Part shown: piece by piece, positions 39,117 through 50,526 of the stretch
Layout of the letters: every line of letters starts with the position of its first letter
Numbering within the stretch: position 1 is the stretch's first letter
Assembly: GCF_022512515.1 (NCBI RefSeq)
Contig: NZ_JAKWBK010000001.1
Coordinates: forward strand, 620,001-684,000
Origin: Paraniabella hibiscisoli
GTDB lineage: Bacteria; Bacteroidota; Bacteroidia; Chitinophagales; Chitinophagaceae
Length of the DNA: 64,000 nucleotides
Reading direction: 5' to 3'
Position numbers and translations under genes: made by a program
The notes under the pieces: generated by a model
The model's input: the letters and a program-made list of their open reading frames with translations, nothing else
The model's database searches: none
What the model was told of the DNA's origin: nothing

Positions 39117-40459
39117 TTGGCCTGTTTATTACTGTTGTTACCGTTGTTGTTATTATTTTCCCGCCTTCTTTGAGGATTATTAGGCTGCTGTTGCTTATTA
39201 CCGGCATTACGTTGCTGCTGGTTTTGCGGGCGATTATGATTGCTCCTGTTTTGTCCCAGCCTTTGTTGCTGTCCCTGGCCTCCGCCCTGGTTGGCTGTTA
39301 CAGGCTGGATACTGTTACCCTGCGGAGGACCGCTTCTTCGTTGCTGTTTACGTTTTTTATCCGCTCTCTCCAGGCTACGTAATGAAATTTGCCCCACCAC
39401 ATCAACAAACGCGGGTTCTACTTCTTTCGGTTTGGTAGACACTACTTCAACTGCTTCCAACTCTTCTGGAACAATATTTTGGCGGTTTAAAGATTTGATC
39501 TTTCTAACCCTTTCTATAGTTAACGGATATTGCTTATTACTATCAGGCAAAGAATACCACATCAGGTTTTTAAAAATATCCTTTTTGATCAGGTAAGCTC
39601 TTCCTTTGGTTACTTCCAGCTGATCGCAGTCGTTCGGAAAACCTTGTAAGGCATCCAGGTAAGTATCCAGCTCGTAGTTCAGGCAGCATTTCAAACGCCC
39701 GCACTGGCCGCTTAGTTTTGTTTGATTAATGGAAAGATTTTGATAACGCGCTATCGATGTATTTACCGATTTGAATTCAGTAAGCCATGTTGCGCAGCAC
39801 AATTCCCGCCCGCAGCTTCCTATACCTCCTACCTTCCCGGCTTCCTGGCGGGCGCCTATCTGGCGCATTTCTACCTTTACCTTAAACTCAGTAGCATACA
39901 CTTTAATCAATTCTCTAAAGTCTACACGCCCGTCTGCTATATAATAAAACGTAGCTTTTCTACCATCCGCCTGCATTTCTACCTGGCTTATTTTCATATC
40001 CAGCTTTAGCTGACGCGCAATCGCACGGCTCCTGATTACCGCCTCTGGCTCTCTTTGCTTATTAATACCCCTCTGCTCCAGGTCTCTCTCCGTAGCGGTC
40101 CTTAACACTTTTTTCATGTCAGGATTGCCCTCTTTTACACCATATTTTTTCATCTGCAGGCGAACAATTTCACCCGTCAAAGAAATTTCACCTACATCAA
40201 CACCACTCACTCCCTCTACCGTAACCAGGTCGCCTTTCTCAAAAAAATGAACCGTCGTATTCCTGAAGAAATCCTTTCTGGTGCCTTTATTAAAACTCAC
40301 TTCCACCACATTGCAGTGGCTGTCCATATCTGCTATCGGAAGATTGCGTAACCAGTCGTACGTATTCATACGATTGCAGCCACCTGTACTACAGCCTCCG
40401 TTGCTATTGCAACCACCCGGCTTGCTGCCATTAGCAGTACCACAACTTGTACAACCCAT
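39113..40459 (-). CDS. ricT: RicT-like PSP1 domain protein with Cys-rich head and Asn/Gln-rich tail
   Basis: The PSP1/YaaT domain holds the conserved cysteine sets GSCGRELCCATWL and SGQCGRLKCCLNYE. In Bacillus the RicAFT complex carries [4Fe-4S] clusters and affects RNA processing and development; in Bacteroidota the role is less known. From ATG 40459 the first 30 residues contain six cysteines in Gly/Ser/Asn-rich sequence (CTSCGTANG, GGCSTGGCN), which could bind another metal. The last 90 residues are low-complexity and rich in Asn and Gln, resembling a disordered or prion-like tail. Intact, about 448 residues. holB lies upstream on the same strand, a frequent pairing. Confidence 0.88.
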   Translation of the reverse strand: MGCTSCGTANGSKPGGCNSNGGCSTGGCNRMNTYDWLRNLPIADMDSHCNVVEVSFNKGTRKDFFRNTTVHFFEKGDLVTVEGVSGVDVGEISLTGEIVRLQMKKYGVKEGNPDMKKVLRTATERDLEQRGINKQREPEAVIRSRAIARQLKLDMKISQVEMQADGRKATFYYIADGRVDFRELIKVYATEFKVKVEMRQIGARQEAGKVGGIGSCGRELCCATWLTEFKSVNTSIARYQNLSINQTKLSGQCGRLKCCLNYELDTYLDALQGFPNDCDQLEVTKGRAYLIKKDIFKNLMWYSLPDSNKQYPLTIERVRKIKSLNRQNIVPEELEAVEVVSTKPKEVEPAFVDVVGQISLRSLERADKKRKQQRRSGPPQGNSIQPVTANQGGGQGQQQRLGQNRSNHNRPQNQQQRNAGNKQQQPNNPQRRRENNNNNGNNSNKQAN

Positions 40460-40682
40460 TGTTTGTAAAATTATAATAACGGAAAAGTGCAGGCTGAAAT
40501 ATGGCGTACAACAAAATACAAGCAGGATCCAGGCCCTGTGTATCAAAAATATAAAAAACTGCAAATCAGTTTATTATGAAAAACCTTCTTCAAAAGTAAG
40601 GTTAAAATGCACGCACGTCTCTTCGCCTCTACACTATTCGCTTCCTCAAAAAAAATTACTTAACTCCTCAAAATCCTTTACC

Positions 40683-41884
40683 TCAATCATTCAAAAGTAC
40701 AACATTGTCCTGAATGATATGATATATTTTAATAGTAAGGGCCATGAACAGCATCTTACCATTAGCGTTTCTTTCAATATAATAAGCGGCACGATCCAGC
40801 TCTTCTATGATCGCCTGTTGTTGTTCAATACTGGTGATCTTGTTTAATCGCAGGGCAAAATCCCGCTCTTTTTCAGGGTACTGTTGAGCCAGGTCGGGCA
40901 TTACCTGCAACCTTAAAGCCAGCTGCAACAAGTGATTAAAATAGCGTAAAAATTGCTTTTGCCCCTCACGCCCTACCTGCCCGATTTCATCCACCCATTT
41001 CGACTGTGCCACCGGACCTGTTTTCATGATGCTGTTCAGCCAATCGCGCAATAAATTCTGCCAGTCCTCGTCAGAGTGCTGCATAATTTGCATAGCTTCC
41101 CGGTAATTGCCTTCGCTGATCGCTGCTACTCGGGTAGCAGTAGTTTCATCAGCTTTGTTGCGGGTTACCAGCGCTTTCTTTATGTCTGCATCTCCAGGCA
41201 AAGGCACTTTTATCAACTGGCAGCGACTCAGGATCGTTTGCAGTATTTGTCCCTCATTCTCAGCAACCAGCAGGAAAACTGTTTTTTCAGGCGGCTCCTC
41301 TATTAGCTTCAACAATTTGTTACCCTCATTACCAAGGTATTCGGGTAGCCACATTATCAGTACTTTATACCCGCCTTCGAAACTTTTAAGGTTTAATTTT
41401 CTAATAATATCATTACACTCGTTAGCAGTAATATTGCCCTGTTTATTTTCTGCGCCAATAAATTGCAGCCAGTCGTATACATTTCCGTAGGGATAGTTTT
41501 TTACAAACTCGCGCCATTCTGTAATATAATCGGCACTTATCGGCGGAGTACCGGCTTTTTCGTTACCACAGGATAGCTAAAATGAATATCGGGGTGCGCC
41601 AGTTCAGCCGCCCTCTGGCAGGAAGGGCAAACACCGCAGGCGTCAGCTAATACTTCTGGTTGAACTTCCGGCAGGTCGTCGCCAAACAAAGATGGTCCAG
41701 GGTCTTTCGGTACGCTGTTCGCTTTCTCACAAACAATATACTGTGCAAAAGCCAATGCCAACGGCAAGCCACCAGCGCCCTCCTTTCCCAACAGCAGCAT
41801 TGCATGGGCCAGGCGATTTTCGCGCATCAATTCTGTCAATTCACTTTTGAGGTGCGACTGGCCTATAACATCTTTAAATTGCAT
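40683..41884 (-). CDS. holB: DNA polymerase III subunit delta' (one frame break)
   Basis: A clamp-loader subunit. It begins MQFKDVIGQSHLKSELTELM and has a degenerate P-loop (LLLGKEGAGGLPLALAFAQY), as expected for the non-hydrolysing delta' subunit. A zinc-binding CGVCPSC, the SRC-type arginine region ILQTILSRCQLIKVPL, and KLLKLIEEPPEKTVFLL follow. The frame breaks at the T run 41556-41560; one added A on the coding strand restores TKKAGTPPISADYITEW. Repaired length is about 400 residues. The 220-nt gap to ricT holds no gene I can see. Confidence 0.92.
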
Positions 41885-42016
41885 GGATGCAAAATAAGCT
41901 TAATTAGCAAATTGGAGAAATAAGCGCCAATGGATGGAGGTACTATGATATCAATTGATCCTTTTGACCGATGTTGAACAAAAAATCTGGAAATTTGTAA
42001 TACGAGGTACCTATTT

Positions 42017-43410
42017 ATGAAGATCGAACAAATTTATACAGGCTGTTTGGCGCAGGGCGCTTACTATATTGTTTCCGGAAATGAGGCGGCCATTATCGAC
42101 CCCTTGCGGGAGGTATCGCCTTATATTAATCGTGCAAATAAAGACGGTGTAACGATTAAATATATTTTTGAGACCCATTTTCATGCTGACTTTGTGAGCG
42201 GTCATGTTGACCTGGCTGCCCAAACCGGTGCACAGATCGTTTTCGGTCCTACCGATGCGGCTATCGGTTATGATGCGCTGATCGCTAAAGATGGGCAGGT
42301 ATTTGAGATTGGCACTATTAAAATAAAACTGATCCATACACCTGGTCATACACTGGAAAGCAGCTGCTACTTATTATTGGATGAAAACGGTACAGAAAAA
42401 GCCCTTTTTACAGGTGATACTTTATTTATAGGAGATGTAGGAAGGCCCGATCTCGCGCAAAAAGTATCAGATGATCTCACCAAAGAAAAGTTAGCAGGTA
42501 TGCTTTTTGAATCCCTTCGCAATAAAATAGCTCCTTTGCCAGACGATATTATTGTTTATCCTGCACATGGAGCAGGGAGCGCCTGTGGTAAAAACATGAG
42601 TAAGGAAACCAGCGACACCCTGGGACACCAGAAAATAACCAACTATGCTTTAAATATGGCCCTGAGCCAGAAAGAATTTGTAGAACAGGTTACTGATGGC
42701 TTGACAGCGCCACCCCAATATTTCCCGCAAAATGTGCAAATGAATATTGAAGGCTATGATAATATTACCGAAGTGATCGAGCGGGGCACCCAGGCTCTTT
42801 CTCCTGAAGCATTTGAAGAAGCGGCCAACCATACGGGCGCTGTTATTTTAGATACCCGAAAAGCCGATGAATTTTCGAAGGCCTTCGTACCTAATTCTAT
42901 TAATATTGGCATTGATGGCAGTTTTGCCGTTTGGGTAGGCACTTTAATACCTGATGTAAAACAGGAATTGTTGATTATTGCAGAGGACGGACGGGAAGAA
43001 GAAGTGGTAACACGCCTGGCCCGTGTAGGCTATGACTACAGTATTGGTTATTTAAAAGGGGGATTGAAGCCTGGAAGGCTGCGGGTAAAGAGCTGGACCA
43101 TATAGAAAATATTTCGGCTGCTGCTCTTTCGGCTATTGAAGGTGCCGAAATTATTGATGTAAGAAAGGAAACTGAGTTTGAGCAGGAGCATATTCAAGAT
43201 GCTCAAAATGTTCCGCTGGACTATATTAATGACCACCTTTCGGCTATCAACCGGGATACAACTCAATATATCCATTGTGCAGCAGGTTACCGGTCTATGG
43301 CATTTGCATCTATTTTAAAAGCCCGTGGATTTGAAAATGTGGTAAATGTAACCGGTGGCTTTAAAGCATTAAAGGCCATTGACCGGTTTACTATGGAAAC
43401 CGGGAGGTAA
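42017..43410 (+). CDS. MBL fold hydrolase with two rhodanese domains (one frame break)
   Basis: An ETHE1/persulfide-dioxygenase-like protein. The N-terminal metallo-beta-lactamase domain has metal ligands in FETHFHADFVSGH (Phe where many relatives have His after HAD), LIHTPGHTLESS and FTGDTLFIGD. Two rhodanese domains follow. The first (VILDTRKADEFSKAF) has no active-site Cys. The second has YIHCAAGYRSM with the catalytic Cys. The frame breaks at 43069; one added G restores GGLKAWKAAGKELDHIE. Repaired length is about 464 residues. A role in sulfane-sulfur oxidation or transfer is likely and would complement the sulfide made by the cys genes. Confidence 0.87.
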
Positions 43411-43421
43411 TTCTATCGCTG

Positions 43422-45113
43422 CTATCCTAATTTTTGTTTTATAAACTGTATTAATTTATTGGGTTGGTACCACCGTCTCGTTTCACTTTCTGTAATAGCC
43501 AATTTGAGGTAATCAATATCGAAATTTTGTACCAGCTTTTCGGCAATTAAAGCAATAGCCTCATTGGACTGGGGATTTTCTTGTGGATTGTAAAAGCTTA
43601 TCTGTTCAGCTCTTTTGGTTATCAGGGAGGCCAAAAGGCTTCTTTTGTCAGTTGCGACCATTATATCGAAGTATTCGGCTATCTGCTCATATGAAAACAG
43701 GCTATCAGTAACCTCTTCAATCATTTTTTTAACCCTGCCTTCAGAATGTAATACCTGGATATAGAACCTAGCTGACTGGCCCCTGTTTTGGTAAGCCGTT
43801 TTAGCCCTCGACAGGATCTGGGTTCTCCACTTCTTTTTCTCTTCTTCGTTGCTGATGCGATCTCTTATAAATTCATAGTCTTCAAATTCGAAGGTAAAAG
43901 GCAAAAAGAAAGCGCAATACATCTACCAATTTTGCTTCTTCATTACCTGTTTTATAAATATTTTTTAATAAAAGCCAGTACGGAATATTATACTCATCTT
44001 TATAATTCCCGTTTATTTGCTCTTTACAATACACTTCGGCGAGCAAATAATCACCGCGCTCTATTAAAGCCTCTATCAACTTATAATTAAAATCATTCTC
44101 GAAATAAAGCGGTTTAAAGTATTTACCATAGTCTGCGAAGAGATTATATTTTTTTACAGCATCGAAAAGAAGCATAGTGTATTGTTTCCCGTCAAAAAGG
44201 CCGTCGTGATACACTTCTTCATATTGATGCATTAATTGCTGTATCAGTTTATCTCGCCTATCCTCACCAATAACTTCGCACATATCAGCTAAATGCTTCA
44301 AATAGTACATTCTTACCCGTTTATGACCATCCGGTACCTGCATTACAATATAGCCAACGGCAGTGGTCCACGACTCTTCAGTATGTAGTTCTGTAATTGT
44401 TTGCAGGGTTTGGTGAAGCAGCCGCTCAATATACCTGGGAATGCGTATGCTGTTTATTTGTGCCGTATGATAATAATATTCGCAGGTTTGGATGGTATTA
44501 TGAACACATAAAAAAGCGTTCGGGTCACATACGTTGTATAAGTACTGCCTAATTATACTCTGATGGGTTTCATTCCAAAGTTCTATTACTTTCTTTAACT
44601 GTGTCTGGTCAATAGTTTTCTTATTCTTAACCACCGCCTTCCAAACATTCCGAGTCAGGGTAATGCATTCTTCAGGGCTACACTTTTGCTGTATTGATTT
44701 GAAATGGTTGACAAACGAGAATTTAATGTCTGCATTTTTAGCTAAGATATTTGTAAGCCAGGCCTTAACCTCTTCATGAGAAATCTCCTCCAATAACGCC
44801 TCAGCTTCATCTTTCTTTTTAACTGCTCCCGTAATTTTAGTACCCTTTACATTTTTTGCTTCGCAAGATGGAGAAGCAAAGCCAACTTATGCACGCAGAA
44901 ATCACTATTATCGCTACAGTCGCAACCAGCATCCGTTACCCCTAATGTGGCGTTTACCGACAGAGATACATCAAAAGTTTCGTTGCCTTTATCGATATAT
45001 GCGACATACACACCCTTTTCAGTTTCATCGCATTCACGCACACTATACCTTTCTGCCGCTTTTAGAATGGCAGGGGAGAATATCTTCGCGTAATTTTTAA
45101 GACTAAGCTTCAA
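43422..45113 (-). CDS. SWIM zinc finger protein, otherwise uncharacterised (two frame breaks)
   Basis: The first 88 residues contain a SWIM finger (GCDCSDNSDFCVHKLALLLH, a CxC...CxH pattern), which usually binds DNA or protein partners. The remaining 480 residues are helical and I recognise no enzyme motif; they resemble a repeat-helical scaffold. Breaks lie at the T run 44853-44858 (one A restores AKQKNVKGTKITGAVKKKDE) and near 43912 (two bases missing or one extra). Repaired length is about 565 residues. In other bacteria SWIM proteins often pair with MoxR ATPases and VWA proteins; none is present here. It is the last gene of a minus-strand run from rsfS. Confidence 0.7.
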
Positions 45114-45169
45114 AAGGCAGGTAAAAATCAGGTTTTGCCGGCAGTAAGATCCTGTGTATTACTGGGTCG

Positions 45170-45594
45170 TTAATGTTTATTACCAAGGTAGTCCATCATG
45201 TGTTCTGACTCAATAACCGGTTTACCTGTCACCTCTTTATTGTACCAGTAAATCCATGCAATTACCTCGTCTCCGGCTTCGGTAGTAGTTGTCACTAAGG
45301 CTCTTTTATAATAGATATCCTCTCCATCATCAGGATATAATCCTTCATAATCATCCAGTTGCGCCAATATAAAAGACAACTCTTTAGGATTACGGATCTC
45401 GTATAACTCTCCTCTTATGATCCGCCCGGTATCGTCAGAAGTACCTACAGGAAAAGTGCCCATATCATATATGGTGCCTTTTACAAAAGCATTCCCTTTA
45501 GCTTAAAATACTTGGATATATATTCATAAGCAGGGCTTTTAAAACCGCTAAGGAGTGATCCGTAAACAAAAAGAAAATGACTATGTGTTTGCAT
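45170..45594 (-). CDS. Gamma-glutamylcyclotransferase family protein (one frame break)
   Basis: A small AIG2/GGCT-like protein of about 141 residues. The substrate-binding VYGSLLSGFKSPAYE is at the N-terminus, and the acidic QLDDYEGLYP region holds the likely catalytic Glu. AWIYWYN is also typical. Family members release 5-oxoproline from gamma-glutamyl compounds. The frame breaks at the C run 45494-45496; one added G on the coding strand restores LKGNAFVKGTIYDMGTFPVG. It starts at ATG 45594, 34 nt after the LUD gene. Confidence 0.82.
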
Positions 45595-45628
45595 AAATTT
45601 TCGTTTGATATGAACGTATGATACCTGA

Positions 45629-46261
45629 TCAACTTTTATCATCTACCAGGAAAACATATACTTCTTTTGGCCCGTGAACACCTACCACCAGGGTCTTTTC
45701 TATATCGGCAGTGCGGCTCGGCCCTGTTGCAAATGTAATCAGCGATGGTAGTGCAGCACCGTATTTTTCTTTAACCCCATCCAGAGCTTCCTTTATATCG
45801 TATACCAATTGGCTGGTATAGGCGATACAAATATGCACGGGTGCATACACACTGGTATTGCGGCCGCTTTGTTCTGCAGCACTCATTACTATACTTCCCG
45901 TCCTCGCTACCAGGTATTCGCAGCTGGTAACCGCCACATCGCAACCGGCCAGGCTGCTAAAATCATTTAAAAACTGGAGGCCTCCCCGAAGTATACCGGT
46001 AAGATTATGGTCAATACAATAGATATGCTTCCATCCTTTGGCAACAGCCAGCTGGTTGAACTGATGCACCAGGTCTTTTTCGTCAAAACAGAAAGCAAAT
46101 CTACCTTGTAAGGTAGTAAACCGCTCGGCAAATTCCACTTCAATATCCTGTTCCAGCGGCATAAAAACAGAGGACTGTCCTTCACTTTTTGGAAATGGGA
46201 TAGGCGTTGGTTGTGCCAACGCCTCTCTTATTTTCTTTAAAATATTTCCCCTGGCAGACAC
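45629..46261 (-). CDS. LUD domain protein (LutC/YkgG family)
   Basis: A 210-residue LUD protein related to LutC of the L-lactate utilisation complex. Typical parts are SARGNILKKIREAL at the N-terminus, the mid-region EYLVARTGSIVMSAA, and the C-terminal ITFATGPSRTADIEKTLVVG with VHGPKEVYVFL. No lutA or lutB gene is in the window. Directly following ftsH (stop at 46263, start at 46261) is a conserved Bacteroidota arrangement, so its role may differ from lactate oxidation. Frame intact. Confidence 0.85.
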   Translation of the reverse strand: MSARGNILKKIREALAQPTPIPFPKSEGQSSVFMPLEQDIEVEFAERFTTLQGRFAFCFDEKDLVHQFNQLAVAKGWKHIYCIDHNLTGILRGGLQFLNDFSSLAGCDVAVTSCEYLVARTGSIVMSAAEQSGRNTSVYAPVHICIAYTSQLVYDIKEALDGVKEKYGAALPSLITFATGPSRTADIEKTLVVGVHGPKEVYVFLVDDKS

Positions 46262-46262
46262 T

Positions 46263-48324
46263 TTATTCGGGATTAGGTGAAGCCGTATTTGTGTTAGTAC
46301 TGTTATTATAAGGAGGTAATGTACTTACATCTGCATCACCACTGGTTGTAGGTAATACCACATCTGCCAGTGCTTTTTTTTCTTCAAAAGGACGTTTTCC
46401 AATCAGTCGCTCCAGATCATCTTTAAACAATACCTCTTTTTCCAACAATGCTTCCGCTATGATGCGTACTTCCTCTTTTTTCTCTTCTATCAAAGCTTTA
46501 GACCTGGCATAAGCACTATCAGATAATTTTTTTACTTCCTGATCAATCAACTTACCGGTTTCCTCACTATAAGGTTTTTGGAAACTGCCTTCGCTTTGTG
46601 GGTCGTAGAAAGAGATATTACCAATTCGCTCATTCATACCGTAAATGCTCACCATTGCATAGGCTGTACGGGTTACCTGCTGCAAATCGCTCAACGCCCC
46701 GGTAGAAATTTTTCCAAAGAAAACCTGTTCTGCAGCACGGCCTCCCAAAGTCATACACATATCGTCTTCCAACTCCTCTGTAAGCGTCAGGTACTTTTCT
46801 TTGGGCAGGTATTGCGCAAACCCTAAAGCAGCAGTACCACGCGGAACGATCGTTACTTTTAACAGAGGATGTGCATGTTCCAGAAACCAGCCAGTTACAG
46901 CATGGCCTGCTTCATGATAAGCGATCACACGCTTTTCATCAGGAAGGATAATTTTGTTCTTCTTCTCCAAACCACCAATGATACGGTCAATTGCATCATT
47001 GAAATCCTGCATTTCTACTTCCGTCTTACCATTTCTTGCAGCAATTAGCGCTGCCTCGTTACAAACATTGGCAATATCGGCACCTGCAAAACCAGGTGTT
47101 TGAGCAGCCAATTTATGAATATCAAGATTTTGTGAGGTTTTGATCTCTTTTAAATGCACTTTAAAAATCGCTTCACGACCCGCAAGATCCGGCTTGTCGA
47201 TAGTTATCTGCCTGTCGAATCTTCCTGGCCTTAATAATGCCGTGTCCAAAACATCCGGCCTGTTGGTAGCTGCTAGTACAATAATACCCGAATCGGTACC
47301 AAAACCATCCATTTCTACCAGCATCTGGTTCAATGTGCTTTCACGCTCATCATTGCTCATCATCGCATTTTTACCACGGGCACGACCAATTGCATCAATC
47401 TCATCGATAAAAATAACACAGGGCGCTTTTTCACGAGCCTGCTTAAACAGGTCACGTACACGGCTGGCGCCCACACCCACAAACATTTCTACGAAATCAG
47501 AGCCGCTTAAGCTAAAGAACGGAACTTGCGCTTCGCCAGCCATAGCTTTGGCCAGCAAGGTTTTACCAGTCCCCGGAGGGCCTACCAGTAAAGCACCTTT
47601 AGGGATCTTACCGCCCAAACTTGTATATTTTTAGGATTGCGGAGGAAATCCACGATCTCCATTACTTCCACTTTTGCTTCATCGAGCCCGGCTACATCCG
47701 CAAACGTAATGTTTACTTTAGTGCCTTTATCGAATAAAGTAGCTTTAGACTTTCCTATACTGAATATTCCCCCAGGGCCACCGGCACCACCGCGCCACCG
47801 CTCATTTTACGCATCAGCAGTATCCAAACACCCAATAACAAAACAAAAGGCAGAAGGTAGCTTATTGCTTTGGGTAAAAAGTCGTTATCCGACCTCACCT
47901 CGGGCTCGATCCTCGCCAAACCCGGATGCCGCGCATAGAATTTCTCCATCTGGTCGTTAAATACTTCCGGACTGGCAATTTCAAAATCAAATTGTGGCGT
48001 TTCTTCCGCACCCTTAACCACATTTTTATTCGCATTAGGATATCCCGCCAAAGAGTCTGCCTTTATCCAAACCCGCACCCTGTCCTTATTAGTAACGATG
48101 GTGTATTTTGAAACGTGCCCTTTCTGCAGCATATTTTGAAATTGGGAAATGTTGATCTCCTGCCTGGATGATCCCAATGGATTCAGGAACTGGAAGGCCA
48201 GCATGATCGCCAGTATAATGATGAAAGCCCAATAGCTACCGAATTTCGGTCCCTTTTTAGGCTCTCCCGGCGTGTTATTATTGTTATTATTTGAAAACGG
48301 ATTTCTCTTTTCCTGCTTCGCCAT
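46263..48324 (-). CDS. ftsH: ATP-dependent zinc metalloprotease FtsH (two frame breaks)
   Basis: A membrane-bound AAA+ protease. The N-terminus has an Asn-rich cytosolic start, a first membrane helix ([20 protein letters not shown]), a periplasmic domain and a second helix ([18 protein letters not shown]). Then come Walker [15 protein letters not shown], Walker [14 protein letters not shown], and the zinc motif [13 protein letters not shown]. Breaks are near 47795 (one G restores [19 protein letters not shown]) and near 47630 (one A restores FLRNPKKYTSLGG). Repaired length is about 687 residues. It is co-oriented with rsfS upstream and the LUD gene downstream. Confidence 0.96.
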
Positions 48325-48384
48325 TTTTTCTGTTTGATGTATAAGGTAAAAACCTTGTAAATTGTTTATTAAGACTTTAAATAA

Positions 48385-48783
48385 TTATTGATGCTCTTCT
48401 ACCACCGCATCGCTCCACATTTCTTCAAGATTATAAAACTTGCGGGTTTCGGGCTGCATAATATGTACCACTACGTCCACAAAATCTACCAGCACCCATT
48501 GCATACTTTGAAACCCTTCCTTATGGAAAACGTTCTCACCGCAATTTTCCTTTACGCGATCTTCAATATTATCGGCAATAGCTTTTACCTGCGGTTGGCT
48601 GGTGGCCTCGCATACAATAAAAAAATCGGCTACAGCTTCCGGAATTTTCCTCAAATCCAGCGAAACAATATTCTCTCCCTTCTTTTCCTGTATGGCGGCA
48701 ATGATGGATTTGAATAATTTAGAATTTTTTGTAAGTTTTCCAGATAAATTTCTGCGTTTTGTTAGCGAAGCCAATGGTTCCAA
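48385..48783 (-). CDS. rsfS: Ribosome silencing factor RsfS
   Basis: It binds L14 and blocks subunit joining when nutrients are limited. The 132-residue protein shows ADFFIVCEATSQPQVKAIAD and NVFHKEGFQSMQWVLVDFVD plus VVVHIMQPETRKFYNLEEMW, the RsfS/DUF143 signature. It is intact and heads the run rsfS-ftsH-LUD. It is divergent from birA with 140 nt between the two starts. Confidence 0.94.
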   Translation of the reverse strand: MEPLASLTKRRNLSGKLTKNSKLFKSIIAAIQEKKGENIVSLDLRKIPEAVADFFIVCEATSQPQVKAIADNIEDRVKENCGENVFHKEGFQSMQWVLVDFVDVVVHIMQPETRKFYNLEEMWSDAVVEEHQ

Positions 48784-48923
48784 TAGAAGATGCGATTTTA
48801 ATTAAAAGAAGACATTTAGTACCGAAAAGTGAAACAGTAGATGTGATGGCTATTTCCGGCTCACCACTTTATTTTGTCCGTGTTTCAGGATTCCTTATTT
48901 AATTTGCTCAAAAATAGCGAATA

Positions 48924-49702
48924 TTGGCACAACAATCAGCAGATAATTGCCCTTTTCCGCCTGTAATCGAACTTTTATCCATCGATAGCACCAATAATTA
49001 TGCCCTAAGCCGGTTAAAGCAGTCCAACCTGACGGAGCGTCAGGAAACACTGCAACATGGTTCGGCAGTTTTTGCGCATGAGCAGTATGCGGGTAAGGGG
49101 CAGCGGGGCAAAACCTGGCAATCAAAAAAAGGAGAAAACGTTCATTTAAGCGTGATGCTCAACCCCGAAAAAATTGGTTTACACCAGCAGTTTTTATTGA
49201 TCGCACTGGTGGCACTAGCCGTAAGAACTGTTTTTGAGCGTTATGCGAAAAGCGACATTCTGATTAAATGGCCGAACGATATCTATTTTGGCGACCGGAA
49301 AGCCTGTGGCATTCTCATTGAAAATATAATAAGCGGACGGGATTGGAAATGGGCGGTGGCAGGTATCGGCATCAATATTAACCAGGTTGAGTTTCCTGAA
49401 GTGACAGATCGGCAACCGGTGTCCCTGAGACAGATCACCGGAAAAAGCTTTGACTGTCTTCCCATAGCCGAAGAAGTTAGAGCCGAACTATTGTTTCAGT
49501 ATAATAATATCGACCCGTTAAAGTTAATGGCAGCATACAACCACTTTCTGTATAAAAAAATGAAACGGTTCTTTTTGAAAAAGATGGCCAAAGCTTTAAG
49601 GGATTGTTGAAAGAAGTGTCGGCCGATGGCAAACTTCAGGTTCAGATTAACACGGAAAATCTTTCTTTTGACTTTGGAGAGGTAAAATGGCTGATCCAAT
49701 AG
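48924..49702 (+). CDS. birA: Biotin--[acetyl-CoA-carboxylase] ligase (one frame break)
   Basis: It activates biotin as biotinyl-AMP and attaches it to carboxylase carrier proteins. Signatures are LLSIDSTNNYALSRL, the biotin-binding EQYAGKGQRGKTWQS, ILIKWPNDIYFGDRKACGIL, and VAGIGININQ. There is no N-terminal DNA-binding domain, so this is a ligase-only form. The start appears to be TTG 48924. The frame breaks at the A run 49554-49560; one added A restores KKNETVLFEKDGQSFKGLLK and moves the stop to 49702. Repaired length is about 259 residues. Confidence 0.92.
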
Positions 49703-49735
49703 ACTCCCTACATTTGCATTACCCAATATACGCTT

Positions 49736-50526
49736 ATGAAAAAATCAGCTATAGCCATTGTATTATTTCTATACGCTTTCGCTTTACATGCTCAACAATA
49801 TAAGGTGGCTATGCAGGTCGGGGCCAACACCAGTTTTGTCCCCCGATTTGAAAATTCAAATATCTACATCGAAAATTTTTTAATTCCTGGCTTTTATGAG
49901 CTTAATGCAGGCAATAGACTGAGTATGAGTTCCAATGAAGTAAGTATCAAAAAGCAGCCTGGTTTTTTTGCTGACATTGCGCTTGAGAAAATGCTGAAAA
50001 ACAATTGGAGCCTTAGCTTGTCACTGGGAGTCAACCAGGTTAGTTATACCTACGATGGATCTATTGCCATACCAGAGTATTCCAATACGCCAGGTGAAGC
50101 AACTTCCTGGAGATCCTTAAATTTGAAAACCCTTGATCCTGATTATGGCAATACGAAAATGTTATACCTCACATCACGGGCCTTTCATATTGCAAAGAAA
50201 TGGAGCAAATTTACTGTTGCTGCAGGTCCTCAATTCAACTACCTGCTAAGTAAAAAATACACGAACAGCATACTACTCGATACAGACCCATCGAAACAAG
50301 GATACGAGGATGGAGTTTTTGAGGCCAGGGGTGATGCCAGGAAGTTGCTGATTGGGGCCACCCTATCTGCAAAATACAATGTAACGCACCGCCTGTACAT
50401 TGTAGCCGGCGGACAAAAATGGTTCAGCTCACTTTACGAGAAAGAAAACACATCGGCTAATGTTCACCAAAAAGCCGCCCCATACAGGCAGAGTTAGGCA
50501 TTGGCTACAACATAGCCCGATTTTAA
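49736..50526 (+). CDS. Outer membrane beta-barrel protein, uncharacterised (one frame break)
   Basis: An exported protein with signal peptide AIAIVLFLYAFALHAQ and alternating amphipathic strands typical of an eight-stranded porin-like barrel (LSLSLGVNQVSYTYDGS, KFTVAAGPQFNYLLSKKY, HRLYIVAGGQKWFSSL). The frame breaks at the C run 50478-50481; one added C restores PIQAELGIGYNIARF, whose terminal Phe is the usual barrel end. Repaired length is about 263 residues. No ligand can be named. It overlaps the convergent PQQ-repeat gene by 4 nt. Confidence 0.72.

Noticed and set aside
47140..47634. 164-codon plus-strand open frame within ftsH
   Set aside because: It is antisense to the highly conserved AAA domain and is explained as a shadow.
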